Assembly: GCA_947178105.1 (NCBI GenBank)
Contig: CAMWXD010000040.1
Location: forward strand, 1 to 36,565
DNA: 36,565 nt
Reading direction: 5' to 3'
Source of the DNA: an uncultured Eubacterium sp.
Lineage (GTDB): Bacteria; Bacillota; Clostridia; Lachnospirales; Lachnospiraceae
Shown here: positions 23,614 to 33,235 of the stretch, piece by piece
Position numbering within the stretch: the stretch's first letter is position 1
How the letters are laid out: every line of letters starts with the position of its first letter
Program-made: the position numbers and the translations under genes
Notes under the pieces: model-generated
What the model was told of the DNA's origin: nothing
The model's database searches: none
The model's input: only the letters and a program-made list of their open reading frames with translations

Positions 23614-24696
23614 TTATGCATTTGCTGCTTCAAATTCCTTCATAAAAGCAACCAGCTTTTCTACGCCTTCCTTTGGCATCGCATTATAAATAGAAGCCCT
23701 CATGCCGCCGACAGACCTGTGCCCTTTCAGGTTCACAAATCCTGCTTTTGCAGCCTCTTCCACAAACTTTGCATCCAGCTCCTTATCTCCTGTGACAAAC
23801 GGCACATTCATCAAAGAACGGTCTTTTGGCACAACCGTACCCTGGAACAGTTTGCTCTGGTCAAGAAAATCGTACAAAATTTTCGCTTTTTCTTCGTTGC
23901 GTTTTTGGATCTCTTCCAGCCCGCCCATATTTTTTAACCACTTAAATACTTTGCCGCAAATGTAGATGCCGTAGCACGGCGGAGTGTTATACAGCGAATC
24001 TGCATCCGCATGTGTCTTGTATTTTAACATCGTAGGCGTGCCTTCCAGTACCTCGTCACAGATTAAGTCTTCACGGATAATCGCAATCACAACGCCTGCC
24101 GGGCCGACATTTTTCTGCACGCCGCCAAAGATCATGCCGTATTTGGTGACATCTACAGGCTCTGATAAAAAGCAGGAAGATACGTCGGCGACTAACAGAT
24201 GCCCCTTTGTATTCGGCAGCTCTTTGAATTTCGTGCCATAAATCGTATTGTTTTCACAGATATAAACATAGTCCAGGTCTTGTGGAATATCCAGGTCGGA
24301 GCAGTCCGGGATATAAGAAAACGTCTTGTCTTCAGAAGAAGCCAGTTTTACTGCTTCTCCGTAGATCTGCGCTTCCTGGTATGCTTTTTTCGCCCACTGT
24401 CCGGTCACGATGTAGCCGGCTTTTTTATGCTTCATCAGGTTCATCGGGATCATCGCAAACTGCTGTGATGCGCCGCCCTGCAAAAACAGTACCTTATAGT
24501 TATCCGGTATGTTCATCAAGTCGCGGATATCCTGCTCCGCTTCCTTGATAATCGTGTCATATACTTTGGAACGGTGGGACATTTCCATCACTGACATCCC
24601 GCTGCCCTTATAATCCAGCATTTCCTCTGCTGCTTCCTTAAGCACCTCTTCCGGCAGCACTGCCGGGCCTGCGGAAAAATTATACACTCTGCTCAT
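23614..24696 (-). CDS. serC: Phosphoserine aminotransferase
   Basis: This PLP enzyme makes phosphoserine from phosphohydroxypyruvate and glutamate. The 360 residues match the class V aminotransferase family. The start RVYNFSAGPAVLPEEVLKEA is diagnostic. The PLP-binding part has LFLQGGASQQFAMIPMNL and the Schiff-base Lys in IFGGVQKNVGPAGV. The C-terminus carries GHRSVGGMRASIYNAMP. ATG 24696 has GGAGGA upstream. It lies between ilvB (32 bases) and serA (26 bases), so serine and branched-chain amino acid genes share one run. Confidence 0.96.
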   Translation of the reverse strand: MSRVYNFSAGPAVLPEEVLKEAAEEMLDYKGSGMSVMEMSHRSKVYDTIIKEAEQDIRDLMNIPDNYKVLFLQGGASQQFAMIPMNLMKHKKAGYIVTGQWAKKAYQEAQIYGEAVKLASSEDKTFSYIPDCSDLDIPQDLDYVYICENNTIYGTKFKELPNTKGHLLVADVSSCFLSEPVDVTKYGMIFGGVQKNVGPAGVVIAIIREDLICDEVLEGTPTMLKYKTHADADSLYNTPPCYGIYICGKVFKWLKNMGGLEEIQKRNEEKAKILYDFLDQSKLFQGTVVPKDRSLMNVPFVTGDKELDAKFVEEAAKAGFVNLKGHRSVGGMRASIYNAMPKEGVEKLVAFMKEFEAANA

Positions 24697-24728
24697 TGGT
24701 CTTCCTCCTCTTCATTTTGACATTGCTG

Positions 24729-26411
24729 TTACGGCTGGCTTTCCAGGTCTTCCTGTGAAAACGCTTCGCTGATCGGCGCTCCCGGAGCAACCATCGGCCA
24801 TACCTTATCGTCGCTGTCGATCATGCAGTCCAGTACGACCGGCCCGTCTGCTGCCAGCGCCTTGTCCAGCGCCTGCTCAAACTCTTCCCTTGTCGTTGCC
24901 CGGATGCCTGTCGCGCCCATCGCCTCCGCCAGCTTTACAAAATCTACCGAATCACGCAGCACCGTTGCCGAATAGCGTTCCTCATAAAACAAATCCTGCC
25001 ACTGGCGCACCATGCCGAGCACATGGTTATTAAATACGATCTCTATAACATGCAGCTTCTGGCGGACTGCGGTTGCGATTTCGTTCATATTCATACGGAA
25101 GCACCCGTCCCCCGCTATATTGATTACTGTCTTATCTGGATTTGCCGTCTTAGCGCCAATCGCAGCCCCAAGCCCGTACCCCATCGTCCCAAGGCCGCCG
25201 GACGTCAGAAAATGCCTTGGCTTTGCGTATTTATAATACTGCGCCGCCCACATCTGGTGCTGCCCGACCTCCGTTACGATCACTGCATCGCCGCCTGTCT
25301 TTTCATAGATCTTTTCGACCATAAACGGGCCGGAAAGCCCCTGCGCAGCATACGTCATCGGATATTTCTGCTTGAGCCCTGCAATATAAGAAAGCCATTC
25401 GTCATGGTTTTGCTGCTCTAACTGCGCATTGATCCTTGTGAGTATTTCCTTAAGGTCTCCGATCACGCTTGCCGTCACAAGGATATTTTTATTAATCTCC
25501 GCAGGGTCTACATCAAACTGGACGATCTTTGCCTGCTTTGCAAACTTTTCTGCATTTCCAATCACGCGGTCGCTGAACCGGACACCGACTGCAAGCAGCA
25601 AGTCGCATTCGCTGACGCCAAAATTTGACGTCTTGGTGCCGTGCATCCCAAGCATTCCGGTATATCTTGGATCTGTCCCGTCAAACGCGCCTTTTCCCAT
25701 CAGGGAATCGCATACCGGCGCCTGCACTTTATCAGCAAATGTACGCAGCTCCTGCGAGGCTTGTGACAAAATAACGCCCCCGCCTACAAATATGTAGGGT
25801 TTTTTCGCGTTTTTGATATATGAAACCGCTTGATCAATATCCTCCTGACGGAGCTTTTCGGTCACCCGCGCCGGCATTTCCAACGCTTGCGGCGTATATT
25901 CCGCCTTGTTTGCCGTTACATCTTTTGGAATATCCACAAGCACCGGGCCAGGCCTGCCTCGTCTTGCAATCGTAAATGCACGGCGCAGGATTTTCGCCAG
26001 GTCAGCGACATCCTTTACTATAAAATTATGCTTTGTAATCGGTGTTGTGATACCTGCGATATCAATTTCCTGAAAGCTGTCTTTTCCAAGCAGCGGGACA
26101 TTGACGTTGCACGTAACCGCCACCAGCGGAATCGAATCCATATAAGCAGTCGCAATCCCCGTAACAAGGTTCGACGCACCCGGGCCGCTCGTCGCCAGGC
26201 ACACGCCTACTTTGCCGGTGCTGCGCGCATAGCCGTCCGCTGCATGAGATGCCCCCTGTTCATGGGAAGTCAGTATATGCCTGATCTCATCCCTGTGCTT
26301 ATACAATTCATCATAGACATTCAGGATCGCCCCGCCCGGATACCCAAAGACGGTATCTACGCCCTGCTCCTTTAAGCACTCAATTAAGATCTGCGCCCCT
26401 GTCAACTGCAT
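24729..26411 (-). CDS. ilvB: Acetolactate synthase, large subunit
   Basis: This ThDP- and FAD-dependent enzyme condenses pyruvate to acetolactate, or pyruvate and 2-ketobutyrate to acetohydroxybutyrate, for Val, Leu and Ile. The 560 residues have the N-terminal VFGYPGGAILNVYDEL, the catalytic Glu in SHEQGASHAADGYARS, the central FAD domain and the ThDP motif GDGCFRMNMNEIATAV ending in NN. ATG 26411 has AAAGGAGG 10 bases upstream. No regulatory subunit gene (ilvN) lies in the window, so its partner must be elsewhere if it is the biosynthetic form; the sequence fits biosynthetic AHAS better than the catabolic enzyme. A 17-bp tandem repeat precedes it. Confidence 0.95.
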   Translation of the reverse strand: MQLTGAQILIECLKEQGVDTVFGYPGGAILNVYDELYKHRDEIRHILTSHEQGASHAADGYARSTGKVGVCLATSGPGASNLVTGIATAYMDSIPLVAVTCNVNVPLLGKDSFQEIDIAGITTPITKHNFIVKDVADLAKILRRAFTIARRGRPGPVLVDIPKDVTANKAEYTPQALEMPARVTEKLRQEDIDQAVSYIKNAKKPYIFVGGGVILSQASQELRTFADKVQAPVCDSLMGKGAFDGTDPRYTGMLGMHGTKTSNFGVSECDLLLAVGVRFSDRVIGNAEKFAKQAKIVQFDVDPAEINKNILVTASVIGDLKEILTRINAQLEQQNHDEWLSYIAGLKQKYPMTYAAQGLSGPFMVEKIYEKTGGDAVIVTEVGQHQMWAAQYYKYAKPRHFLTSGGLGTMGYGLGAAIGAKTANPDKTVINIAGDGCFRMNMNEIATAVRQKLHVIEIVFNNHVLGMVRQWQDLFYEERYSATVLRDSVDFVKLAEAMGATGIRATTREEFEQALDKALAADGPVVLDCMIDSDDKVWPMVAPGAPISEAFSQEDLESQP

Positions 26412-26443
26412 GTCTGTCCTGCCTCCTTTTCTTTCTCTTTCAT

Positions 26444-26494
26444 CTGATAACCCTCCAAATCTGGTAATCCTCCAAATCTGATAAGCCTGTGAAT
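26444..26494. repeat. Three 17-bp tandem repeats between ilvD and ilvB
   Basis: The units ctgataaccctccaaat (26444-26460), ctggtaatcctccaaat (26461-26477) and ctgataagcctgtgaat (26478-26494) are in exact 17-base register, with a partial fourth. On the transcribed strand two of them contain TTTGGAGG, a ribosome-site-like core, yet no start codon follows at the right distance. Confidence 0.8.
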
Positions 26495-26523
26495 CTGATG
26501 AACCAGCCGGCTGCTCCTGCCAG

Positions 26524-28200
26524 TTACTCCTGCGTACCTGGTGTCTGCATCACAGCGCCACGGTTGCCGGAGGTCACCATAGACGCATACCGTGCCAGAT
26601 AGCCGTTCGTCACTTTCGGCTGCCTTGGCTGCCATTTTGCCTTTCTTGCCGCCAGCTCTTCCTCAGAAACAGCCAGTTCCAGCTTCATTTCCGGGATGTT
26701 AATTTTGATCGTATCTCCTTCTTCTACAAGCGCAATCGGCCCGCCGACTGCTGCCTCCGGAGAGACATGCCCGATGGACGCCCCGCGGCTTGCCCCGGAA
26801 AACCTGCCGTCTGTAATCAGCGCTACCGAAGAGCCAAGCCCCATGCCTGCAATCGCAGACGTCGGATTTAACATCTCGCGCATACCCGGTCCGCCTTTTG
26901 GCCCTTCATAACGGATCACGACTACATCTCCAGCCTGAATGCTTCCGCCTTTAATTGCTGCAATCGCATCCTCTTCGCAGTCAAACACCCTTGCCGGGCC
27001 TTCGTGCACCATCATTTCCTCTACCACTGCCGAACGCTTTACGACAGAGCCGTCCGGCGCCAGGTTGCCTTTTAATACGGCAAGCCCGCCTGTCTTGCTG
27101 TACGGATTGTCTACCGGACGGATTACTTCTGGATTTTTATTCACAGCGTCCTGAATGTTCTCTCCGATCGTGTGCCCTGTCACGGTCATACAGTCTGTAT
27201 GGATCAGCCCAATATCCGCCAACTGCTTCATCACCGCATAGACTCCGCCCGCTTCGTTCAAATCCTCCATATACGTAGGGCCTGCCGGCGCCAGGTGGCA
27301 CAAGTTCGGTGTCTTTTCACTGATCGGGTTTGCAAAAGAAATATCAAAATCAAATCCAATCTCATGTGCGATCGCCGGAAGATGGAGCATACTGTTCGTC
27401 GAACAGCCAAGCGCCATATCTACGGTCAGCGCATTGATCACCGCTTCCTTTGTCATAATATCCCTTGGGCAGATATTCTTTTTCAACAGTTCCATCACTG
27501 CCATACCGGCATGTTTTGCTAATTTGATCCGCTCGGAATATACTGCCGGGATCGTGCCGTTGCCCTTTAATCCCATGCCAAGCGCTTCAGTCAGGCAGTT
27601 CATAGAATTTGCCGTATACATGCCGGAACATGAACCGCACGTCGGACATGCTTTTTCCTCGTATTCGCGCACATCCTCCTCGCTCATCGTGCCCGCTGCA
27701 TACGAGCCGACTGCCTCAAACATCGAAGAAAGGCTCGTCTTATGCCCTTTCACATGCCCGGCTAACATCGGGCCGCCAGATACAAATACAGTCGGGACAT
27801 TGATCCTGGCTGCTGCCATTAACAGCCCCGGCACATTTTTATCGCAGTTCGGCACCATCACAAGGGCGTCAAACTGATGGGCAAGTGCCATACATTCGGT
27901 AGAATCCGCTATCAGGTCTCTCGTCACAAGCGAATATTTCATTCCAATATGCCCCATCGCTATGCCGTCACAGACTGCAATCGCCGGAAATACGACCGGC
28001 ACGCCGCCTGCTTCCGCAACGCCGAGCTTGACTGCATTGACAATTTTATCCAGATTCATATGGCCCGGCACGATCTCATTATAAGAGCTTACAATGCCGA
28101 CCATTGGTTTTTTCATCTCTTCTTCCGTAAAACCGAGCGCATGAAACAGAGATCGGTGCGGCGCCTGCTGCATTCCGGTTTTTACCTGGTCACTTTTCAT
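26524..28200 (-). CDS. ilvD: Dihydroxy-acid dehydratase
   Basis: This is an Fe-S enzyme of branched-chain amino acid synthesis that dehydrates dihydroxy-isovalerate and dihydroxy-methylvalerate. The 558 residues contain cluster Cys residues in [11 protein letters not shown] and [17 protein letters not shown], plus [19 protein letters not shown] near the C-terminus. The start [20 protein letters not shown] is typical. It lies 18 bases after leuB and about 110 bases before ilvB, with tandem repeats in the latter gap. Confidence 0.96.
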   Translation of the reverse strand: MKSDQVKTGMQQAPHRSLFHALGFTEEEMKKPMVGIVSSYNEIVPGHMNLDKIVNAVKLGVAEAGGVPVVFPAIAVCDGIAMGHIGMKYSLVTRDLIADSTECMALAHQFDALVMVPNCDKNVPGLLMAAARINVPTVFVSGGPMLAGHVKGHKTSLSSMFEAVGSYAAGTMSEEDVREYEEKACPTCGSCSGMYTANSMNCLTEALGMGLKGNGTIPAVYSERIKLAKHAGMAVMELLKKNICPRDIMTKEAVINALTVDMALGCSTNSMLHLPAIAHEIGFDFDISFANPISEKTPNLCHLAPAGPTYMEDLNEAGGVYAVMKQLADIGLIHTDCMTVTGHTIGENIQDAVNKNPEVIRPVDNPYSKTGGLAVLKGNLAPDGSVVKRSAVVEEMMVHEGPARVFDCEEDAIAAIKGGSIQAGDVVVIRYEGPKGGPGMREMLNPTSAIAGMGLGSSVALITDGRFSGASRGASIGHVSPEAAVGGPIALVEEGDTIKINIPEMKLELAVSEEELAARKAKWQPRQPKVTNGYLARYASMVTSGNRGAVMQTPGTQE

Positions 28201-28218
28201 TCTTTGTCTCCTTTTCTT

Positions 28219-29322
28219 TTATAAAATCCTCTCACAAATCGCATCCCCCATCTGCACAGTGCCGATCTGTGTCACCTGGGATCTTTTCTCCTCTTCCTGC
28301 GGCATAATATCAATCGTACGATATCCGTCCTTTAACACCTGCTTGACTGCCACTTCTACTGCATCCGCTTCTTTATCCAGGTCAAAGCTGTAGCGCAGCA
28401 TCATCGCCGCGGAAAGAATCGTCGCGATCGGATTGGCAATGCCTTTTCCCGCAATATCCGGCGCAGAACCGCCGCTCGGCTCATAAAGCCCAAACTTCGT
28501 ATCATTTAAGCTGGCGGACGGCAGCATACCGATCGAACCGGTCAGCATGGACGCCTCATCCGATAAAATATCCCCAAACATGTTTTCTGTCAAAATGACG
28601 TCAAACTGCTTTGGATTTTTAACAAGCTGCATCGCACAGTTGTCAACCAGCATATGCTCATATGCGATATCCGGGTAATCCTTTGCCGTCTCCTCAACGA
28701 CCTTTCTCCATAAGCGGGAGGAATCCAGCACGTTTGCCTTATCGACACTTGTCACCTTTTTTCTGCGTTTTCCGGCAATTTCAAAGCCGCGCTTCGCTAT
28801 CCTGCGGATCTCCTCTTCATTATAAGTCAGCGTGTCCTCCGCTGTCAGGACACCGTCCCTTTCTTCTGTCACACGTTTTCCAAAATATAAGCCTCCGGTC
28901 AGCTCACGCATGATCATCATATCAAATCCGTCTCCGATGATATCGTCCTTTAACGGACAGGCTTCCTTTAACTCTTTATATAAATATGCCGGCCTTAAGT
29001 TAGCAAACAGGTTCAGCGACTTGCGGATTTTTAACAAGCCTGCTTCCGGCCTTAAGGATGGTTCTAACTTGTACCACGGGGAGGTCGCCGTGTTGCCGCC
29101 AATGGAACCCATTAATACGGCATCGGAAGCTTTCGCCTGTGCAATCGCCTCATCCGTCAGCGGTACGCCGACTGCGTCGATCGAACATCCTCCCATTAAA
29201 ATATCTTCATACTCAAACTGGTGGCCATATACGGCACCGACTTTATCCAATACTTTTCTTGCTTCCGCAGTTATCTCCGGCCCAATCCCGTCGCCGGCAA
29301 TAACGCCAACATGATATTTCAT
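28219..29322 (-). CDS. leuB: 3-isopropylmalate dehydrogenase
   Basis: This enzyme oxidises and decarboxylates 3-isopropylmalate in leucine synthesis. The 367 residues show [70 protein letters not shown] and [19 protein letters not shown]. The LRPA segment and length fit LeuB rather than isocitrate dehydrogenase. ATG 29322 has AAAGGAAG upstream. It heads the run leuB-ilvD-ilvB-serC-serA from a promoter at 29370-29398, with a leader of about 45 bases that is too short for a T-box. No leuA, leuC or leuD is in the window. Confidence 0.96.
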   Translation of the reverse strand: MKYHVGVIAGDGIGPEITAEARKVLDKVGAVYGHQFEYEDILMGGCSIDAVGVPLTDEAIAQAKASDAVLMGSIGGNTATSPWYKLEPSLRPEAGLLKIRKSLNLFANLRPAYLYKELKEACPLKDDIIGDGFDMMIMRELTGGLYFGKRVTEERDGVLTAEDTLTYNEEEIRRIAKRGFEIAGKRRKKVTSVDKANVLDSSRLWRKVVEETAKDYPDIAYEHMLVDNCAMQLVKNPKQFDVILTENMFGDILSDEASMLTGSIGMLPSASLNDTKFGLYEPSGGSAPDIAGKGIANPIATILSAAMMLRYSFDLDKEADAVEVAVKQVLKDGYRTIDIMPQEEEKRSQVTQIGTVQMGDAICERIL

Positions 29323-29369
29323 ATGAAAACTTCCTTTCTTTTGAATTTTTATACAGTCTGCCGTTTACT

Positions 29370-29398
29370 ATCATATAACTTTTGCCCCCATTTTTCAA
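29370..29398 (-). promoter_or_regulatory. Promoter of the leuB-ilvD-ilvB-serC-serA run
   Basis: TTGAAA (29393-29398), a 17-base spacer and TATGAT (29370-29375). The short leader contains no visible attenuator. Confidence 0.7.
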
Positions 29399-29437
29399 CC
29401 ATGAAATCTAAAACTGTCTGAAATTACCTAAAATAAA

Positions 29438-29513
29438 GAGCTGTTCAGAAATAACTTATACATGTTGCGCAGAAAAAAACAAACAAAATGTATCCGTTAT
29501 TTTTGAACAGCTC
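29438..29513. repeat. 76-bp long palindrome downstream of yajC
   Basis: The 18-base arms (29438-29455 and 29496-29513) pair with one mismatch, starting gagctgttcagaaataac. Inside, atacat and atgtat pair again. A 40-base loop region separates the outer arms. It could be the yajC terminator (a T-rich stretch follows on the minus strand) or two back-to-back insertion-sequence ends. No target duplication is evident. Confidence 0.75.
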
Positions 29514-29524
29514 CAATAGCAAGC

Positions 29525-29875
29525 TTATTTTCCTTTTTTGGTTTCCACAGCATTCGCCGAATCTTCAGGCTTTTCTACAACCGAGATCGCTGCACGCTGC
29601 ATTGGGATCCGGCAGTTTTTATTGCTTCCGAATTCCACAATGACCGTATCGTCTGAAATATCAATAATTGTTCCATAAAAACCACTCGTTGTCAGTATCG
29701 TATCGCCGACTTCGATCGATGCAAGCATGGCGTTCTTTTTCTTCTGCTCCTTCTGCTGCGGGCGGAACATAAAAAAGTACAAAAATGCAACCATAATAAC
29801 CAGTGATAAAATCATACTGGCGCCTGCACCTGCGGTGCCTGCTGCCTCCGCAGCAAGAATATGTGGTGAGATCAT
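29525..29875 (-). CDS. yajC: Preprotein translocase subunit YajC
   Basis: YajC is a small accessory subunit of the SecDF-YajC part of the Sec translocase. The 116 residues have one N-terminal membrane helix (MILSLVIMVAFLYFFMF), the conserved RPQQKEQKKK junction, and a cytoplasmic domain with VGDTILTTSGFYGTIIDI. ATG 29875 has AGGAGG upstream. It follows tgt, the common bacterial arrangement; secD and secF are not in the window. The long palindrome at 29438-29513 may end its transcript. Confidence 0.93.
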   Translation of the reverse strand: MISPHILAAEAAGTAGAGASMILSLVIMVAFLYFFMFRPQQKEQKKKNAMLASIEVGDTILTTSGFYGTIIDISDDTVIVEFGSNKNCRIPMQRAAISVVEKPEDSANAVETKKGK

Positions 29876-29904
29876 TTTTTTCCTCCTAAATCATCGCAAG
29901 ATTT

Positions 29905-29944
29905 GTGCCTGCATATGTCCGGCTGCTTTTGCTTATGCAGGCAC
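29905..29944. repeat. 11-bp hairpin between tgt and yajC
   Basis: The arms gtgcctgcata and tatgcaggcac are perfectly complementary around an 18-base loop. No T-run follows on the minus strand. It lies about 30 bases before the yajC start and could be a processing or protein-binding site. Confidence 0.6.
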
Positions 29945-30030
29945 ACAAACAGTATTGTACACAATGTTTGGGGATTGGGCAACCTATTTTAGAAAAATTT
30001 TACTGAATTTTCATCGTCCCCTGCTGCATT

Positions 30031-31158
30031 TTACTTCCGCAAAACCCCCTCCAGCTTTTTCGCCTTATACGCCTCAAAATTTCCTTCCTCAAGAGCAGTA
30101 CGGATCTCCTCCATCATCGTATTGTAAAAATAAAGGTTGTGCAGCACGCAAAGGCGCATTCCAAGCATTTCCTTTGCCTTTAACAAATGGCGGATATAGG
30201 CGCGGCTGTATGTGCGGCACGCCGGGCATTGGCAGCCCTCTTCGATCGGGCGCATATCCATTTCATACTGCCTGTTGAACAGGTTCAGCTTGCCGTGATT
30301 GGTGTAAACATGCCCATGCCTTCCATTGCGTGTCGGATAGACACAGTCAAAAAAGTCCACGCCGCGCGCAACGCCTTCTAAAATATTTTCCGGTGTCCCG
30401 ACTCCCATTAAATAGGTCGGTTTATTCACTGGCAGGTATGGTATCGTTTCTTCTAAAATATAATACATTTCCTCGTGCGTCTCGCCTACCGCAAGCCCGC
30501 CGAGCGCATAACCGTCCAGCTCCATCTGCGCGATGCGCTTGGCATGTTCAATACGGATATCCCGAAACACAGCTCCCTGGTTAATCGCAAACAAAAGCTG
30601 GTGTTTGTTAATCGTATCGTCCAGGCTGTTCAAACGCGCCATTTCCTCCTTGCAGCGCTTTAACCAGCGGGTTGTACGGTCTACAGAATTTTGCACATAC
30701 GTACGGTCTGCACGGCTGGAAGGGCATTCGTCAAAAGCCATTGCGATTGTAGACGCAAGATGGGACTGGATCTGCATACTCTGCTCCGGCCCCATAAAAA
30801 TCCTGCGCCCGTCCACATGCGACTGGAAATAAACGCCTTCTTCCTTTATTTTGCGCAGGCTCGCTAAAGAAAACACCTGGAATCCGCCGGAATCCGTCAG
30901 GATCGGCTTGTCCCACCCGATAAACCGGTGCAGCCCGCCCAGCTTTTGAATCAGCAGGTCGCCCGGACGCACATGCAGATGATAAGTATTGGACAGCTCT
31001 ACCTGCGTCTTGATGCCTCGCAGGTCATCGGTGGATACGGCGCCCTTGATCGCGCCGCAGGTTCCTACATTCATAAAGACCGGCGTCTGGATATCTCCGT
31101 GGACGGTATGGAATACACCGCGTTTTGCCCTGCCTTCCTGTTTGATTAATTCATACAT
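30031..31158 (-). CDS. tgt: Queuine tRNA-ribosyltransferase
   Basis: This enzyme exchanges guanine 34 of GUN-anticodon tRNAs for a queuine precursor. The 375 residues are the usual length. Visible motifs are the substrate Asp region ILTDSGGFQVFSLASLRKI, GGLAVGETHEEM, the nucleophile region DCVYPTRNGRHGHVYT, and the zinc site CQCPAC with the distal His in RLCVLHNLYFYN. The ribosome site is distant (AAGGA about 20 bases upstream). It is followed by yajC. In this order it belongs to a widely conserved Sec/queuosine neighbourhood. Confidence 0.96.
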   Translation of the reverse strand: MYELIKQEGRAKRGVFHTVHGDIQTPVFMNVGTCGAIKGAVSTDDLRGIKTQVELSNTYHLHVRPGDLLIQKLGGLHRFIGWDKPILTDSGGFQVFSLASLRKIKEEGVYFQSHVDGRRIFMGPEQSMQIQSHLASTIAMAFDECPSSRADRTYVQNSVDRTTRWLKRCKEEMARLNSLDDTINKHQLLFAINQGAVFRDIRIEHAKRIAQMELDGYALGGLAVGETHEEMYYILEETIPYLPVNKPTYLMGVGTPENILEGVARGVDFFDCVYPTRNGRHGHVYTNHGKLNLFNRQYEMDMRPIEEGCQCPACRTYSRAYIRHLLKAKEMLGMRLCVLHNLYFYNTMMEEIRTALEEGNFEAYKAKKLEGVLRK

Positions 31159-31223
31159 AGAGTTTACTTTTCTAATCCTTTTTCCGATTTTTATAGCTAT
31201 TTTTTCTTTTTGAAAAGACGCCG

Positions 31224-31937
31224 TTATTTATTTTTATTCACGATTCGTGTCTCATACGTTCCGGTTTCCACTTCCAGATAGCGTACAAATAAAGAAACTT
31301 TATTTTCTTCGTTCAGGCTGTTCCATACCATCTGTGTAAACGTATCGATATCTCCTGCAATACCAACGCGCACCGGCTCTCCTTCAAAGCTTGGCAGCGG
31401 GTCGCCGTCTCCTAAGTAAGTATGGATCAAATGCCCCTCGCCTGCAAGCGGATGCTCGTATGTAAACATATGGCGGCAGCATGAATCCGGGTTTCCTTCA
31501 TTGCTCTTTAAAATGGACAGCGCATAATCATACGTGCCGTTTTCGATATGCAGGATACCGGATATACGCGGCGTATAATTTGGCGCATCCGGCTCATACG
31601 TCCTCGTGCGCAAAGCCTGCTCAAACGTCTGCTGCCTGCCCATAAGCTCGTAAATCGTATCTGTTTGATCCCCGTTTGTAACGATCGTATGTGTGCCAAG
31701 CACCCGCACCGGCGCATAAATGACCAGGCTAGGGTCGCTCAGCTTTGCAGGGTCGAACGCCTGTGTGCGGATGCCCTCGCCGTCCTCAATAAAAATACGG
31801 TTGCGGCTGTTGACACTGCGGCCCATAATAAAATATGCTGTTACCGCATGTTTTTTATCCGGGGACATGCCGATTACAATTCCCCTTCCCGGATAGGAAT
31901 TCGTGTTCAAATACTGTTCCAAAGATGCAAGCTTCAT
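31224..31937 (-). CDS. PurO-type IMP cyclohydrolase family protein
   Basis: This 237-residue protein is of the IMP_cyclohyd family, which includes archaeal PurO; PurO closes FAICAR to IMP, the last step of purine synthesis. Segments supporting this are PGRGIVIGMSPDKKHAVTAY, FIMGRSVNSRNRIF, PDAPNYTPRISGIL and VRVGIAGDIDTFTQMVWNSL. The protein is cytoplasmic. Most bacteria use bifunctional PurH, so this may be a supplementary or specialised enzyme. ATG 31937 has AGGAGG upstream. No other purine genes are near; it sits between tgt and a glycosyltransferase. Confidence 0.8.
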   Translation of the reverse strand: MKLASLEQYLNTNSYPGRGIVIGMSPDKKHAVTAYFIMGRSVNSRNRIFIEDGEGIRTQAFDPAKLSDPSLVIYAPVRVLGTHTIVTNGDQTDTIYELMGRQQTFEQALRTRTYEPDAPNYTPRISGILHIENGTYDYALSILKSNEGNPDSCCRHMFTYEHPLAGEGHLIHTYLGDGDPLPSFEGEPVRVGIAGDIDTFTQMVWNSLNEENKVSLFVRYLEVETGTYETRIVNKNK

Positions 31938-31981
31938 TGTACGCTCCTCCTTTTTTATACTGTCTGTATCAGATCATGCGC

Positions 31982-33232
31982 CTATACATATTCTTTTAAA
32001 ATCTCTGCGCGGTGTTTCCACATATGAAGCTTTTTTGCCACTGCTTTTCCACGGCAGGAAAGCTCAAACAACCGCTGCGGGTCTTTCAGCAGCTCTGTCA
32101 CCTGCTGCGGCAGCGCTTCCAGGTTTTGCAGGCCATAATAGGCAATCGTATCCATATGCCCAAACTGTTCCCGTAAATAACGGCTGTCATCGGTCAGTGC
32201 CGCTGCGCCCTGCAGCATCGCCGTAAAGATACGGTCATGTGCCCCGTCCTTAAACCAGGGCATCGTATTCAGCGCAATGTGTGCCTGCGAGATCGCCTGC
32301 ACGCAGTCCGCAGAGCTGACCATATGCCCGGCGGATACCAAATTCTGCGGGTGTGAGCAGGAAACCTGATCCCAGTCCTTGCCAAACAGGTGCACCCTGA
32401 CCCCGCCTTCTGCCAGGATCCGTACGGTCTTTTCCCGGAAATACGTACGGATCCACAAGTCAACCACCGGCATCGTATGCATTCCCTCGCACAACTGCGC
32501 ATCGTTCAAATCCGGCATCTCACGCTTTAAATAAAGCTCTATGCACGAAAGCAGATCCTGATTTGGATGTTCGATAAACGCCTGTATGATCTCATAATAA
32601 AACTCCCGGTATTCCGGCTCCATCTCCATAAGCTGGCGGTCAATATTGGACACCGGCACATAATTTGCCGTAAACACAAGCGGATATTTCCGCCTGCGCC
32701 ACTGCTCAAACAAAAGGCCCGCCCGTTCCTCTTCTGCTTCCAGGCTATCCTGCGCAGGCATTCCTTCTGCACCATGAAAAAGCAGCTCATTCCCCGCAAG
32801 CGGCAGGAACGCGCACGCTATATGCGGATAAAACCGCTTCATATAGGCTACATGGCCTCTGTCCACGCAAAACATCCTGACTGCCGGGAAGCGGTATTTT
32901 AACGCCTTGTCATAATACACAGGGTGGTCTACCATAATATTCAGACACGAAATATCCAGCTTTTCCCAAAGGCTGATCTGCGGCTTGCCAAGATCATCCA
33001 GCTCCCAAAGCTCTTCCTCGCCGCTTAAGCCGATAAAATTAAACGTAAGCAAAACCGCTTCTTTTTTCGTCTGCTGCACTGCCTGGCGCAGCTTCCATGC
33101 GCTTAGGCCTGCCATCTGCATATCAAACCAAAAAATCTCATATCCCCATGCCGCAAATGCCTCTGCAAGCTGCGCAGAAAAATACGACAGCGTTTCCACC
33201 GCATTTTTACAAAATATAATCATCTTTTCCAT
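31982..33232 (-). CDS. CgeB-like glycosyltransferase (GT-B fold)
   Basis: This 416-residue protein lacks a signal peptide. The C-terminal half has the donor-binding GT-B pattern of CgeB/spore-maturation and DUF3880-type glycosyltransferases: GVRVHLFGKDWDQV, AISQAHIALNTMPWFKDGAH, then DRIFTAMLQGAAALTDDSRY. The N-terminal half has IMVDHPVYYDKALKYRF and FCVDRGHVAYMKRFYP. The acceptor is unknown. Its ATG lies three bases after the UPF0210 stop codon and has no clear ribosome site, so it is probably translated by coupling. Confidence 0.8.
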   Translation of the reverse strand: MEKMIIFCKNAVETLSYFSAQLAEAFAAWGYEIFWFDMQMAGLSAWKLRQAVQQTKKEAVLLTFNFIGLSGEEELWELDDLGKPQISLWEKLDISCLNIMVDHPVYYDKALKYRFPAVRMFCVDRGHVAYMKRFYPHIACAFLPLAGNELLFHGAEGMPAQDSLEAEEERAGLLFEQWRRRKYPLVFTANYVPVSNIDRQLMEMEPEYREFYYEIIQAFIEHPNQDLLSCIELYLKREMPDLNDAQLCEGMHTMPVVDLWIRTYFREKTVRILAEGGVRVHLFGKDWDQVSCSHPQNLVSAGHMVSSADCVQAISQAHIALNTMPWFKDGAHDRIFTAMLQGAAALTDDSRYLREQFGHMDTIAYYGLQNLEALPQQVTELLKDPQRLFELSCRGKAVAKKLHMWKHRAEILKEYV

Positions 33233-33235
33233 CGT

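Noticed and set aside
26402..26635. A 77-residue minus-strand frame across the ilvD-ilvB gap
   Set aside because: It overlaps the ilvD end in another frame and runs through the tandem repeats; no homology or ribosome site.
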